Positions 37,786-46,597 of a DNA stretch of 64,000 bases are shown piece by piece (the stretch's first letter is position 1; every line of letters begins with the position of its first letter). The notes under the pieces are model-generated. The model did not search any database. It was not told where the DNA came from and was given only the letters and a program-made list of their open reading frames with translations. This stretch comes from Pseudaminobacter salicylatoxidans (GTDB taxonomy: Bacteria > Pseudomonadota > Alphaproteobacteria > Rhizobiales > Rhizobiaceae). The position numbers were made by a program, and so were the translations under genes. Location of the stretch: contig NZ_QGGG01000003.1 of assembly GCF_003148475.1 (NCBI RefSeq), forward strand, positions 283,476-347,475, read 5' to 3'.

Positions 37786-39795
37786 TCAGTTGCCGAGCGC
37801 GGGGAGTACCAGTTCCTGTCCCGGCACGATGCGGCCGGGATCGCCACGCAGCTGCGGGTTCAGGTTCAGGATTTCCTGATAGCGATGGCCGTTGCCCAGC
37901 ACATCGTTGGCGATCGACCACAGCGACTGACCGGGCTGCACCCTGTAGGCGGCGGGCGTGGCGGAGATTTTCTCCAGCGGCACGATATCCGGCTGCTCGC
38001 CCTTCTTGTCGGACTGCGGGGTGGGCTCGGGCTTCACCTCGGGTTCGGCCGGCTTGGCGGGCGCCTGCGCGGCAGCCTTGCCTTCCAGCGGCGGCAGCCC
38101 CTGGGAAAGCTTCTTCAGCACAGACGCCAGAACGTCCGGCTCGGGCTTCATGTCGCGTGCATGGTTCCACTGGAAGGTCGCCTCCAGCTTGCGGCCGGCG
38201 CGCCAGTAGGCATCGCCAAGGTGATCGTTCAGCACCGGATCGTCGGGCTTCAGCGAAACCGCGCGCTCCAGTTCAGTCACGGCCTCGTCGAAACGGCCGA
38301 GCTTGTAATAGGCCCAGCCGAGCGAATCGACGATGTAGCCGTCGCTCGGGCGCAGGTCGACGGCCTTGCGGATCATCGCGAGGCCTTCTTCCAGGTTGAG
38401 GTCCATATCGACCCAGGAATAGCCGAGGTAATTCAGCACCTGCGGCTGATCGGGCATCAGCTTCAGCGCTTCGCGGAAATTCGGTTCGGCCTTCGGCCAC
38501 TCCTTCAGCCGCTCATAGGCGATGCCGCGCTGGTAAAAGATGTTCCAGTCAGATTTTTCCGGCGTCTTCAGCCGCTCCACCGCCTTGTCATAGATGTCGG
38601 CGGCCGCACGATAATCCTGGATGGATGCATAGACACCGCCGAGCGCCAGATAGGCGCGCATGTCGTCGGGGGCTTCGTCGAGCAGCTTCTTGAGATGGTC
38701 GATGGCTTCGTCGGACTTCTTGAGATCGGCGAGATTGAGGCCAAGCTGCAGATCGGCGGCGCGTTTCAGCGGCGAACCGGCAGGTATGCGGCGGTAGAGG
38801 TCGATGGCCTCTTGCGCATTCTCCTGCTGCTCTGCAACGGCCGCAAGCTGCAGCAGCGAAACGTCGCTGTCAGGCTTCAGTGCCAGCGCATATTGCAGAT
38901 AGAGCCGCACGAAGGGCTCGCCGCCGCCACGGTTGAGCGCCGTGGCAAGATCGACCAGGATCTCACTGGAGCCATCCGCCGGTGTCGTGACGAGTTGCGC
39001 AACCGGCTCATCCTTCTCGATCTTATCGCGCAGCGCGATCAGCGAGATGCGTCCGCTGGCAAATTCGTCGGCCTTGTCGAGCACGGCCAGCGCCTTCTTC
39101 TTCTCGCCGCGATGGGCGAGCGAACCGGCATAGGCTTCAGCCGCGCGCAGCCAGGTTTCGGGCGCGGCGCCGCCGCTGGCGGCATCGTCCAGCACCGACT
39201 GGTAGATCTTGTCGGCCCTTTGCGAATTCCCGGCCACATCGGCAATCAGCGCCCGATGATAGGTGGTGAACAGCGAATACCAGTCCGGCCCCTGCAATTT
39301 CTTGAGGTAGCTCAGTGCTTCGTCGGTTTCGCCATCGCCCGCCATCGACCATGCGGTCATGACGCTGGCGATGAGCCGGTCGAGGTCGGATTCGACGGCA
39401 AGCTTCAGCAGGGTCTGGGAAGCCTTGTAGTCCTTCTTGCGGATGGCATCGATGGCCAGCGCCAGACGCGAGAACCGCTCGACCTCCGGCACGGTCTTCA
39501 GTTTTTCCGCATAGGGCAGCGATTCGTCGAAGCGGCCCTGTGCGATCAGGGCGAGCATCAGGCTCTGCTGAATGTCGCGATTTTCGGTGTCGAAGGCCAG
39601 TGCGCGCTTGTAGTAGGTGATGGCGCCATCAAGATCGTTGTCGACCTCGGCAACGCGCGCCGCCAGATAGGCGCCCGACAGCGAACTGATCCGCGCCGGT
39701 TCCTCTCCCTGCCTGGCCAGAACCGGCTGGCCTATCACCATCAGCCCTGCCAGCGCCGAAACACTCGCCAGCCAGCCTACGCTCATTCGCCGCAT
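37786..39795 (-). CDS. Exported tetratricopeptide-repeat protein with C-terminal LysM domain
   Basis: A 669-residue protein with a signal peptide (SVGWLASVSALAGLMVIGQP, cleavage near VLA), then an array of TPR helices over about residues 38-560 (GAITYYKRALAFDTENRD, SDEAIDHLKKLLDEAPDD, FDEAVTELERAVSLKPDD). A Lys/Pro/Glu-rich linker follows, and last a LysM-type domain (YRVQPGQSLWSIANDVLGNG, ending ILNLNPQLRGDPGRIVPGQE). TPR with LysM suggests a periplasmic scaffold that binds peptidoglycan. ATG 39795 has GGAAGGA. It stands alone, with a strong terminator after it. Confidence 0.9.
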   Translation of the reverse strand: MRRMSVGWLASVSALAGLMVIGQPVLARQGEEPARISSLSGAYLAARVAEVDNDLDGAITYYKRALAFDTENRDIQQSLMLALIAQGRFDESLPYAEKLKTVPEVERFSRLALAIDAIRKKDYKASQTLLKLAVESDLDRLIASVMTAWSMAGDGETDEALSYLKKLQGPDWYSLFTTYHRALIADVAGNSQRADKIYQSVLDDAASGGAAPETWLRAAEAYAGSLAHRGEKKKALAVLDKADEFASGRISLIALRDKIEKDEPVAQLVTTPADGSSEILVDLATALNRGGGEPFVRLYLQYALALKPDSDVSLLQLAAVAEQQENAQEAIDLYRRIPAGSPLKRAADLQLGLNLADLKKSDEAIDHLKKLLDEAPDDMRAYLALGGVYASIQDYRAAADIYDKAVERLKTPEKSDWNIFYQRGIAYERLKEWPKAEPNFREALKLMPDQPQVLNYLGYSWVDMDLNLEEGLAMIRKAVDLRPSDGYIVDSLGWAYYKLGRFDEAVTELERAVSLKPDDPVLNDHLGDAYWRAGRKLEATFQWNHARDMKPEPDVLASVLKKLSQGLPPLEGKAAAQAPAKPAEPEVKPEPTPQSDKKGEQPDIVPLEKISATPAAYRVQPGQSLWSIANDVLGNGHRYQEILNLNPQLRGDPGRIVPGQELVLPALGN

Positions 39796-39942
39796 ATTCG
39801 TCCTTCCCGCCGCGCCACCCCGATGGGGGCATGACTCACTCGCGCGATAGTTCGCAAAAGCATGGCCTTTTTGCGATCACGGTTCAATCGGCCGCGCTTC
39901 ACGTCGGGGCCGGCGCTGTAAAAACGCGGCCCGTTACGGCAT

Positions 39943-40962
39943 TTATACCACGCGACTGATGCAGAAATCGATAACGTCGATCAGCGCATCCTTTTGCGGC
40001 GTGGCGTCCAGCGGCGCCAGCGCATCGCGGGCGATTTCACCGAAATGGCGGGCGCGCCCGATCGTGTCGGCGATCGCGCCGTGGCGCGTCATCAGGCCGA
40101 TCGCCTTTTCCAGTCCCGCATCGTCGGCATTGTTGGCCTCGATCGCATCCTTCCAGAATTCGCGCTCGGCGGCGGTGCCGCGCCGATAGGCGAGGATGAC
40201 GGGAAGCGTTACCTTGCCCTCGCGGAAATCGTCGCCGACATTCTTGCCAAGGTCCTTGCTGTCGCCGCCATAATCCAGCGCATCGTCGATGAGCTGGAAA
40301 GCGAGGCCGAGATTCATGCCGTAGGAACGAAGGGCTGCGCGCGCCGGCTTCGACGCACCGGCAATGACCGGGCCAACCTCGGCTGCGGCCGAAAACAGCG
40401 CCGCGGTCTTGGCCTTGATGACGGCGAAATGCTCGTCTTCGGTGGTTTCCAGATTTTTGGCCGCCGCAAGCTGCATGACCTCGCCCTCGGCGATGATCGA
40501 GGCGGCCGTGGACAGGATGTCGAGGGCGTCGAGCGAGCCGACATCGACCATCAGGCGGAATGCCTGGCCGAGCAGGAAGTCGCCCACGAGCACGCTGGCC
40601 TGATTGCCCCAGATCATGCGCGCGGTCTTCCTGCCGCGCCTGAGGTCGCTTTCGTCCACCACGTCGTCATGCAGCAGCGTTGCCGTGTGCATGAACTCGA
40701 CGCTGGTGGCGAGCTTGATGTGGTCCTCGCCGGAATAGCCGAACATCTGGGCGGCCGCGAGCGTCAGCATCGGGCGCAGTCGCTTGCCGCCGGAGGAAAT
40801 GAGGTGATTGGCCACCTCGGGAATCATCTCCACGTCCGAGCCGGCCTTGGACAGGATGAGCTTGTTGACGCGCGCCATATCGGCCGCCGTCAGATCGATG
40901 ATCTCCTTGACGGACGCGACCTCGCGCTTTCCCTCGTCAATGTTGAGAACGACACCCACCAT
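39943..40962 (-). CDS. ispB: Polyprenyl diphosphate synthase (octaprenyl/decaprenyl, IspB type)
   Basis: This enzyme extends farnesyl diphosphate to the long prenyl chain for ubiquinone. The 339-residue protein has the first Asp-rich motif in ATLLHDDVVDESDLRRGRKT, the second in FQLIDDALDYGGDSKDLGKN, and the GGKRLRPMLTLAAAQMFGYS substrate site. ATG 40962 (MVGVVLNIDEGKREVASV) follows GGAG and is preferred over an upstream in-frame start. Product length cannot be read from sequence; a C10 chain is common in rhizobia. It complements ubiA at 29519. Confidence 0.94.
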   Translation of the reverse strand: MVGVVLNIDEGKREVASVKEIIDLTAADMARVNKLILSKAGSDVEMIPEVANHLISSGGKRLRPMLTLAAAQMFGYSGEDHIKLATSVEFMHTATLLHDDVVDESDLRRGRKTARMIWGNQASVLVGDFLLGQAFRLMVDVGSLDALDILSTAASIIAEGEVMQLAAAKNLETTEDEHFAVIKAKTAALFSAAAEVGPVIAGASKPARAALRSYGMNLGLAFQLIDDALDYGGDSKDLGKNVGDDFREGKVTLPVILAYRRGTAAEREFWKDAIEANNADDAGLEKAIGLMTRHGAIADTIGRARHFGEIARDALAPLDATPQKDALIDVIDFCISRVV

Positions 40963-41212
40963 AAACTCTCCACACTTCGGGCCAGGCCCTTCAGACTGTG
41001 ACATGATTTAGGTCGTCAAGGCATTCATGGGCAAGAGGCGAATTGGCGCGGCGGGCCGCAATGGCAAGCCCCGCGCGAAAAACCGGGCCGTAGTGACCGA
41101 TTAGCTGCATTCACGCCTCGGCGATAATCCACAGGCAGATATTGCCGTGTTCCGGCTTTCGGTTACTCTCCGGCCTTAATCCCTTGCCGGAAACCTTCGA
41201 GGAGCGGGACGC

Positions 41213-42871
41213 ATGCTGCTGCAACGTTGGCTGATCAGGTTGTGGCAGTCCTATTCGGCGGTCGGGCTGCTGGCGGGAACGCTGTTCTTCGCAGCCTCGC
41301 TCACGCCCTCCCTGCTGCCACGCAACTTCGTCACCCAGGGCGTGCTTTCAGGCGTCTCCATGGCCGTCGGTTATGGGCTCGGCCTGCTCGCCCTGCTTTT
41401 GTGGGACTATATGGAACTGCCCAAACCCCGCGAACGGGCGGGCAGGACCGTCAAGATCGTCGCCGCGCTGGTTTGCGCGGTCATCGTGCTCACCTTCCTC
41501 TGGCGGGCCGCCGAGTGGCAGAATTCCATTCGCCTGCTGATGCAGTTGCCGCCGGTGGACAGCGCGCATCCCACCAAGGTCGGGCTGATCGGGCTCGTCA
41601 CCTTCATCGTGCTGGTGGCGCTGGCGCGGCTGTTCGGGCTGATCTACCGGCGCGCCTCCCGCTTCACCGGGCGCTATGTGCCGCGCCGCGTGTCGAATGT
41701 GGTCGGCTTCGCCATTGCCGCGATCCTGTTCGTCACCATCGCCAATGGCGTGATCTTCCGGTTTGCGCTGCACATGGCCGATTCGTCCTACAAGCGGCTC
41801 GACGCGCTGATCGAAGACGACCTGCCGCCGCCGGGCGCACCGAACAAGACCGGCAGCCAGGCCTCGCTGCTGCGCTGGGACGAGCTGGGGCGCACCGGGC
41901 GCAACTACATCGCCAAGGGACCGACCAGACAGGACATCGAATCGTTCCTGCACCGCGACGCCATGGAGCCGATCCGCGTCTATGCCGGCTTGCGCTCGGC
42001 GGAGACACCGCAGGAGCGCGCAAAGCTGGCCCTCGAAGAGCTGAAACGGGTCGGCGGCTTCGAACGCTCGGCGCTTGTCGTCATCACGCCGACCGGCACC
42101 GGCTGGATAGACCCGGAAGCGGTAGACCCACTCGAATATCTGCATGGCGGCGACATTGCGAGCGTCGGCGTGCAATATTCCTATCTCGCAAGCTGGCTGG
42201 CGCTGCTTGTGGAGCCCGACTACGGCACCGAGACATCGCGCGCGCTGTTCCATGAAGTCTACGACTACTGGACGACCCTGCCCAAAGACCAGCGTCCAAA
42301 GCTGTATCTTTACGGCCTGAGCCTCGGCGCGCTGAGTTCCACGCAATCGTCGGAATTGTTCGAGGTGCTGGCCGATCCCTATGACGGCGCGCTGTGGGCG
42401 GGGCCGCCCTACTCCACCCGCATGTGGCGCAGCATCACCGCCGATCGCAACCCCGGCTCGCCCGAATGGCTGCCGAAGTTCCGCGACGGCTCCTATGTGC
42501 GCTTCACCGCGCAAAAGAACGCGCTCGACATTCCCGGCGCGCATTGGGGGCCAATGCGCGTGGTGTTCCTGCAATATGCGAGCGATCCGATCACCTTCTT
42601 CCAGTACAGCGCCGGCTATCGCGCGCCCGACTGGATGCACGACCCGCGCGGGCCGGACGTCTCGCCGCAATTGGGCTGGTATCCGATCGTGACGCTGCTG
42701 CAACTCACGCTCGACGTTGCGATGGCCACCACCACGCCCATGGGCTACGGGCATGTCTATGCGCCCGAGCACTATATCGACGCCTGGGTGGCGGTAATGA
42801 ACGTGCAATGGCCGCAGGAGGAAATCGACCGGCTGAAGGCTTTCTTCGAGCAAAGACGGCACGAACAATAG
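41213..42871 (+). CDS. Alpha/beta-hydrolase family membrane protein (Abhydrolase_9)
   Basis: A 552-residue protein with four or five N-terminal membrane spans (SAVGLLAGTLFFAASLTPSL, MAVGYGLGLLALLLWDYM, IVAALVCAVIVLTFLWRA, IGLVTFIVLVALARLFGLI, VVGFAIAAILFVTIANGVIF) and a C-terminal alpha/beta-hydrolase domain. The nucleophile elbow is in LYLYGLSLGALSS, with RVYAGLRSAETPQERAKLAL before it and GHVYAPEHYIDAWVAV near the end. This matches the Abhydrolase_9 family with its own N-terminal domain. Substrate unknown; a lipid-linked ester is a guess. It stands alone after a promoter-sized gap. Confidence 0.85.
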   Translation: MLLQRWLIRLWQSYSAVGLLAGTLFFAASLTPSLLPRNFVTQGVLSGVSMAVGYGLGLLALLLWDYMELPKPRERAGRTVKIVAALVCAVIVLTFLWRAAEWQNSIRLLMQLPPVDSAHPTKVGLIGLVTFIVLVALARLFGLIYRRASRFTGRYVPRRVSNVVGFAIAAILFVTIANGVIFRFALHMADSSYKRLDALIEDDLPPPGAPNKTGSQASLLRWDELGRTGRNYIAKGPTRQDIESFLHRDAMEPIRVYAGLRSAETPQERAKLALEELKRVGGFERSALVVITPTGTGWIDPEAVDPLEYLHGGDIASVGVQYSYLASWLALLVEPDYGTETSRALFHEVYDYWTTLPKDQRPKLYLYGLSLGALSSTQSSELFEVLADPYDGALWAGPPYSTRMWRSITADRNPGSPEWLPKFRDGSYVRFTAQKNALDIPGAHWGPMRVVFLQYASDPITFFQYSAGYRAPDWMHDPRGPDVSPQLGWYPIVTLLQLTLDVAMATTTPMGYGHVYAPEHYIDAWVAVMNVQWPQEEIDRLKAFFEQRRHEQ

Positions 42872-42930
42872 ACACCGCCGCCAACGCATTGCCGTTTACA
42901 TCGGCCCGCCAAACTGCGACTCTCGCCTGC

Positions 42931-43164
42931 ATGATCGAACTCATGCGCACCAACGACGCCGTCATCATCTCCTTCATCGAATCGCTGCTGCGCGATGCGG
43001 GCATCGGCTTCTTTGTGGCCGACCAGAATATGAGCGTCCTGGACGGCTCCATCGGCGTCCTGCCGCGCCGCATCATGGTGACCGACGATGATGCCGAAAC
43101 CGCCCGGCAAGTGCTGACGGAAGCCGGCTTCGGCAAGGAAATCCGTCACCCGGACCGGCCATGA
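42931..43164 (+). CDS. DUF2007 domain protein
   Basis: A 77-residue protein beginning MIELMRTNDAVIISFIESLL, followed by GIGFFVADQNMSVLDGSIGV and RRIMVTDDDAETARQVLTEA. This is the DUF2007 fold, a small PII-like domain of unknown function. Start ATG 42931 gives the exact family start. Its TGA overlaps the ATG of the downstream methyltransferase (ATGA), so the two are translationally coupled. Confidence 0.85.
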   Translation: MIELMRTNDAVIISFIESLLRDAGIGFFVADQNMSVLDGSIGVLPRRIMVTDDDAETARQVLTEAGFGKEIRHPDRP

Positions 43165-43946
43165 TCCATGCCGGGCGCGAGCGCCCTGCCTTCACCACGG
43201 ACGCTTTTCACCGCGGCGGTTTCTGGCTGGTTCAGCCGCGCGATGCAGGCCATCGCGCCGGCATGGACGCGCTGATGCTGGCGGCGGCCGTGCCTTCCGG
43301 CTTTCGCGGCCATGCCGTCGATTTCGGCGCGGGCGCAGGCGCGGCCGGACTGGCCGTTGCAGCACGCTGCCGGGAGGCCACCGTCACGCTGGTGGAACTG
43401 TCGCCCGAGATGACCGGCTTTGCACGGCAAACACTGGCGCATGAAGGCAATGCCCACGTTGCACCCCGCGTTTCGCTGGTGGAGGCGGACGTGACGCAGA
43501 CCGGCAAGGTACGCGCCGGGGCCGGGCTTGCCGACAATTCCTGCGATTTCGTCATCATGAACCCACCTTTCAACATGGCCCGCGACCGCGCCACGCCGGA
43601 CGAGTTGCGACGCCGGGCGCATGTGATGGAGAACGGGCTGTTCGAAAGCTGGCTGCGCAGCGCGGCAGCTATCGTGCGTCCACGTGGCGGGCTGGCGCTG
43701 ATCGCGCGGCCGCAATCGCTGCCGCAGATCCTTGCAGCTCTTGGCGGACGTTTCGGCTCGGCCGAAATCATGCCGATCCATCCGCGCGCCGATGCCGCCG
43801 CCATCCGCATCGTGCTGCGCGCCCGAAAAGGGGCACGTGGGGCGCTCGCGCTTTGCCCGCCGCTCATCCTCCATGATCAGGGCCACGAGTTGTCCATACG
43901 CGCCGATGCCATAAGCAACGGCCAGGCATCGCTTTTCGCCGACTGA
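43161..43946 (+). CDS. tRNA1(Val) (adenine(37)-N6)-methyltransferase-like protein (TrmN6/YfiC family)
   Basis: A 261-residue SAM-dependent methyltransferase. The SAM loop is in HAVDFGAGAGAAGLAVAARC and the N6-adenine catalytic motif is FVIMNPPFNMARDRATPDE. The N-terminal TTDAFHRGGFWLVQPRDAGH is typical of the YfiC/TrmN6 group, which modifies A37 of tRNA-Val. The exact target is inferred. It overlaps DUF2007 by ATGA, a pairing that I recall being conserved in rhizobia. Confidence 0.88.
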   Translation: MIHAGRERPAFTTDAFHRGGFWLVQPRDAGHRAGMDALMLAAAVPSGFRGHAVDFGAGAGAAGLAVAARCREATVTLVELSPEMTGFARQTLAHEGNAHVAPRVSLVEADVTQTGKVRAGAGLADNSCDFVIMNPPFNMARDRATPDELRRRAHVMENGLFESWLRSAAAIVRPRGGLALIARPQSLPQILAALGGRFGSAEIMPIHPRADAAAIRIVLRARKGARGALALCPPLILHDQGHELSIRADAISNGQASLFAD

Positions 43947-44018
43947 GCAAGCGCAAGGCATTGTCATCGCTGGGAAAATGCCTACATGCGAAACGACCCT
44001 GACCGGAGACCGACATAA

Positions 44019-44888
44019 GTGAAACGCCTGCTCAATCGCCTGCTGCCGAAATCCATGCGCTCGGAGGCGGTGATCATTCCGGTCGTGCGGCTGCACGGCA
44101 CTATCATGCCGGGCGGCAACCAGTTCCGGCCCAGCCTGTCGCTTGCGTCCACCGCGGGCGTGATCGAAAAAGCCTTTGCCTTTACCGATGCGCCGGCCGT
44201 GGCGTTTTCCATCAATTCGCCGGGCGGCTCGCCCGTCCAGTCGCGGCTGATCTACAAGCGCATTCGCGATCTCGCTGCCGAAAAGAACAAGCAGGTGCTG
44301 ATGTTCGTGGAGGATGTCGCCGCATCCGGCGGCTACATGATCGCGGTGGCCGGGGACGAGATCATCGCCGACCCCTCCTCCATCGTCGGTTCGATCGGCG
44401 TGATTTCCGCGTCCTTCGGCTTTCCCGAACTGATGAAGAAGATCGGCGTCGAGCGTCGCGTCTACACGGCCGGGCAGAACAAGTCCGTGCTCGACCCCTT
44501 CAGGCCGGAGAAGAAGGACGACATCGAGCGGCTGAAGGCACTGCAACTCGACGTCCACCAGACCTTCATCGACCTGGTCAAGGAGCGTCGCGGCGCCCGA
44601 CTCAAGGACGATCCCGATCTTTTCACCGGCCTGTTCTGGTCCGGCACGCGGGCGATCGAACTCGGCCTGATCGACAGGCTGGGCGACATGCGCTCGGTGC
44701 TGAAGGAGCGGTTCGGCGAGAAGACGCAGCTTCGCCTCATCACCCAGCCGCGCGGGCTGTTCGGACGCAAGCTCGGCGTCTTCGGCTCCCGCGCAAGCCT
44801 CTCGGCCCCCGACATTGCAGCGGCCGCCGCAAGCGGGCTTGTCGATGCGGCGGAAGAACGCGCGCTCTGGGCACGCTTTGGCCTTTGA
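44019..44888 (+). CDS. S49 family peptidase (SppA/SohB type)
   Basis: A 289-residue serine peptidase of the signal peptide peptidase A family. IIPVVRLHGTIMPGG and AVAFSINSPGGSPVQSRLIY lead to the catalytic Ser in EDVAASGGYMIAVAGDEIIA and the Lys region SIVGSIGVISASFGFPELMK. It is the short, single-domain form. The start is GTG 44019; no membrane span is obvious at the N-terminus, so it may work at the cytoplasmic face. A small membrane protein gene and ispE follow. Confidence 0.92.
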   Translation: MKRLLNRLLPKSMRSEAVIIPVVRLHGTIMPGGNQFRPSLSLASTAGVIEKAFAFTDAPAVAFSINSPGGSPVQSRLIYKRIRDLAAEKNKQVLMFVEDVAASGGYMIAVAGDEIIADPSSIVGSIGVISASFGFPELMKKIGVERRVYTAGQNKSVLDPFRPEKKDDIERLKALQLDVHQTFIDLVKERRGARLKDDPDLFTGLFWSGTRAIELGLIDRLGDMRSVLKERFGEKTQLRLITQPRGLFGRKLGVFGSRASLSAPDIAAAAASGLVDAAEERALWARFGL

Positions 44889-44976
44889 AAAGCGCCATTC
44901 CCATGCCTATTATGATGGGAGCCGCCCCTGAAAGGCGGCGCATGCCGGCCCCGTAAGCCTGGGGAGAACAGGGAAA

Positions 44977-45162
44977 ATGCCACAGCTCATCTTCTTCGCA
45001 CTCGTCGTCCTCGTCGCCTATTGGGGCTATCGCTCCTTTGTGAAGGAGGCAGAACGGGTAACAGCGAAAGTCCGCCGCACCGAGCGGGAGGCCGCAAACC
45101 GCAGCATGGGCACGCTGGTGAAGGACCCCAAGACCGGCGAATACCGGCTGGCCAAGGACTGA
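44977..45162 (+). CDS. Small conserved membrane protein
   Basis: A 61-residue protein with one N-terminal membrane span (MPQLIFFALVVLVAYWGYRS), a charged helix (KEAERVTAKVRRTEREAANR) and the end TLVKDPKTGEYRLAKD. ATG 44977 follows GGGAGAACAGGGAAA. A small protein of this shape beside ispE recurs in rhizobia, to my recollection. The function is unknown. It ends 10 bases before the ispE start, so it is co-transcribed. Confidence 0.78.
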   Translation: MPQLIFFALVVLVAYWGYRSFVKEAERVTAKVRRTEREAANRSMGTLVKDPKTGEYRLAKD

Positions 45163-45172
45163 CCGGTACGTC

Positions 45173-46027
45173 GTGCATGCCCCCGCGCCCGCCGAGCATG
45201 CGCCGGCGAAGATAAATCTCGCACTCCATGTCACCGGCCGCCGCGCCGATGGCTATCACTTGCTCGAAAGCCTCGCGGTCTTCACTGAATCCGGCGATAA
45301 CGTGAGCGTGGCCCCGGCGGCCGAAGACAGCTTTTCCGTCACCGGCCCGTTCGCGGCCCATCTGCCGCTGAATGGCGACAATCTCGTCATGCGCGCTCGC
45401 GACGCCTTGCGGGCACTTGCCCCCCATACCGCGACGCCCGTCGCCATCTCGCTCGAAAAGAACCTGCCGATCGCATCCGGCATCGGCGGCGGCTCCAGCG
45501 ATGCCGCCGCGACGCTGCGGGCGCTGGCGCGGCACTGGCGCATCGAAGCCGATCTTGCCGTGCTCGCACTGACGCTGGGTGCGGACGTGCCCATGTGCCT
45601 TGCGGCAAAGTCGCTGGTGGCGCGTGGCATTGGCGAGGTGCTGGAGGCCGTCACGCTTCCTCCGCTGCCGCTTGTGCTGGTCAATCCGGGTGTCGCCGTT
45701 TCCACGCCCGACGTGTTTCGTGCCCTTGAGCGCCGTGACAACCCGCCACTGCCGCCCCTGCCCGCGCGCATGGATGCTGAAGCCATGGCAAACTGGCTGC
45801 GCACCGCACGCAACGATCTGGAAGCCCCGGCCAGGGCGCTTGCACCGGTCATCGGTGACGTGCTCGACAGGTTGAAACAGGCCGGCACCCCGTTTGCCCG
45901 CATGTCGGGCTCTGGCGCCACCTGCTTCGGCCTGTTCGACAGCAACGAAGCGGCCGCCCGCGCAGCCACCACGCTGCGCAAGGACCAGCCGGACTGGTTC
46001 ATCGCCGCCACGACAAGCATGAGGTGA
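45173..46027 (+). CDS. ispE: 4-diphosphocytidyl-2-C-methyl-D-erythritol kinase
   Basis: IspE phosphorylates CDP-methylerythritol in the MEP isoprenoid pathway. The 284-residue GHMP kinase has APAKINLALHVTGRRADGYH, the ATP motif LPIASGIGGGSSDAAATL, and the third motif FARMSGSGATCFGLF. The start is GTG 45173. It is 10 bases after the small membrane protein gene and 5 before the moaB ATG. It acts downstream of Dxs (10848) in the same pathway. Confidence 0.95.
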   Translation: MHAPAPAEHAPAKINLALHVTGRRADGYHLLESLAVFTESGDNVSVAPAAEDSFSVTGPFAAHLPLNGDNLVMRARDALRALAPHTATPVAISLEKNLPIASGIGGGSSDAAATLRALARHWRIEADLAVLALTLGADVPMCLAAKSLVARGIGEVLEAVTLPPLPLVLVNPGVAVSTPDVFRALERRDNPPLPPLPARMDAEAMANWLRTARNDLEAPARALAPVIGDVLDRLKQAGTPFARMSGSGATCFGLFDSNEAAARAATTLRKDQPDWFIAATTSMR

Positions 46028-46032
46028 GCAAC

Positions 46033-46581
46033 ATGGCCAACGAGACACGCCCATTCATTCCGGTTCGCATCGCGGTACTGACGGTCTCCGACAGCCGCAC
46101 GCTTGCCGACGACAAATCCGGCCAGACGCTCGCGGACCGCATCGTTGAAGCAGGTCACGTGCTTGCCGCGCGCGACATCGTGCATGATGACAAGGACAAG
46201 ATCAGCGCGCGTGTGCTGGACTGGTCGCGGGACGAAAACATCGACGTGGTGATCACCACCGGGGGCACCGGCTTCACCGGCCGCGACGTGACGCCCGAGG
46301 CGCTGGAACCCATCTTCGAAAAGCGGATGGACGGTTTTTCGGAAGTGTTCCACCGCCTCTCCTACGACAAGATCGGCACGTCCACCGTACAGTCGCGCGC
46401 CACCGGCGGCGTGGTCAACGCCACCTTCGTCTTCGTGCTGCCCGGTTCGCCCGGCGCCTGCAAGGACGCCTGGGACGGCATCCTCAAGCAGCAGTTCGAC
46501 TACCGCCACATGCCCTGCAACTTCGTGGAGATCATGCCGCGACTGGACGAGCACCTGAAGCGCGGGGGCAAGTCGGCATAA
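46033..46581 (+). CDS. moaB: Molybdenum cofactor biosynthesis protein B
   Basis: MoaB belongs to the MogA/MoaB family that adenylylates or binds molybdopterin. The 182-residue product has RIAVLTVSDSRTLADDKSGQ, the phosphate-binding motif DVVITTGGTGFTGRDVTPEA, and FVLPGSPGACKDAWDGILKQ. ATG 46033 follows GAGGTG and is preferred over a GTG three codons earlier. It is coupled to ispE by a 5-base gap. No other molybdopterin gene is present. Confidence 0.92.
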   Translation: MANETRPFIPVRIAVLTVSDSRTLADDKSGQTLADRIVEAGHVLAARDIVHDDKDKISARVLDWSRDENIDVVITTGGTGFTGRDVTPEALEPIFEKRMDGFSEVFHRLSYDKIGTSTVQSRATGGVVNATFVFVLPGSPGACKDAWDGILKQQFDYRHMPCNFVEIMPRLDEHLKRGGKSA

Positions 46582-46597
46582 GCAGCCTCAGTCCTGC

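Noticed and set aside
37693..39834. 713-codon open frame antisense to the TPR-LysM gene
   Set aside because: A shadow of the real gene; no start signal or recognised domain. The same applies to the 707-codon frame at 13229-15352, the 608-codon frame at 10953-12779, the 543-codon frame at 6139-7770 and the 588-codon frame at 24548-26314.
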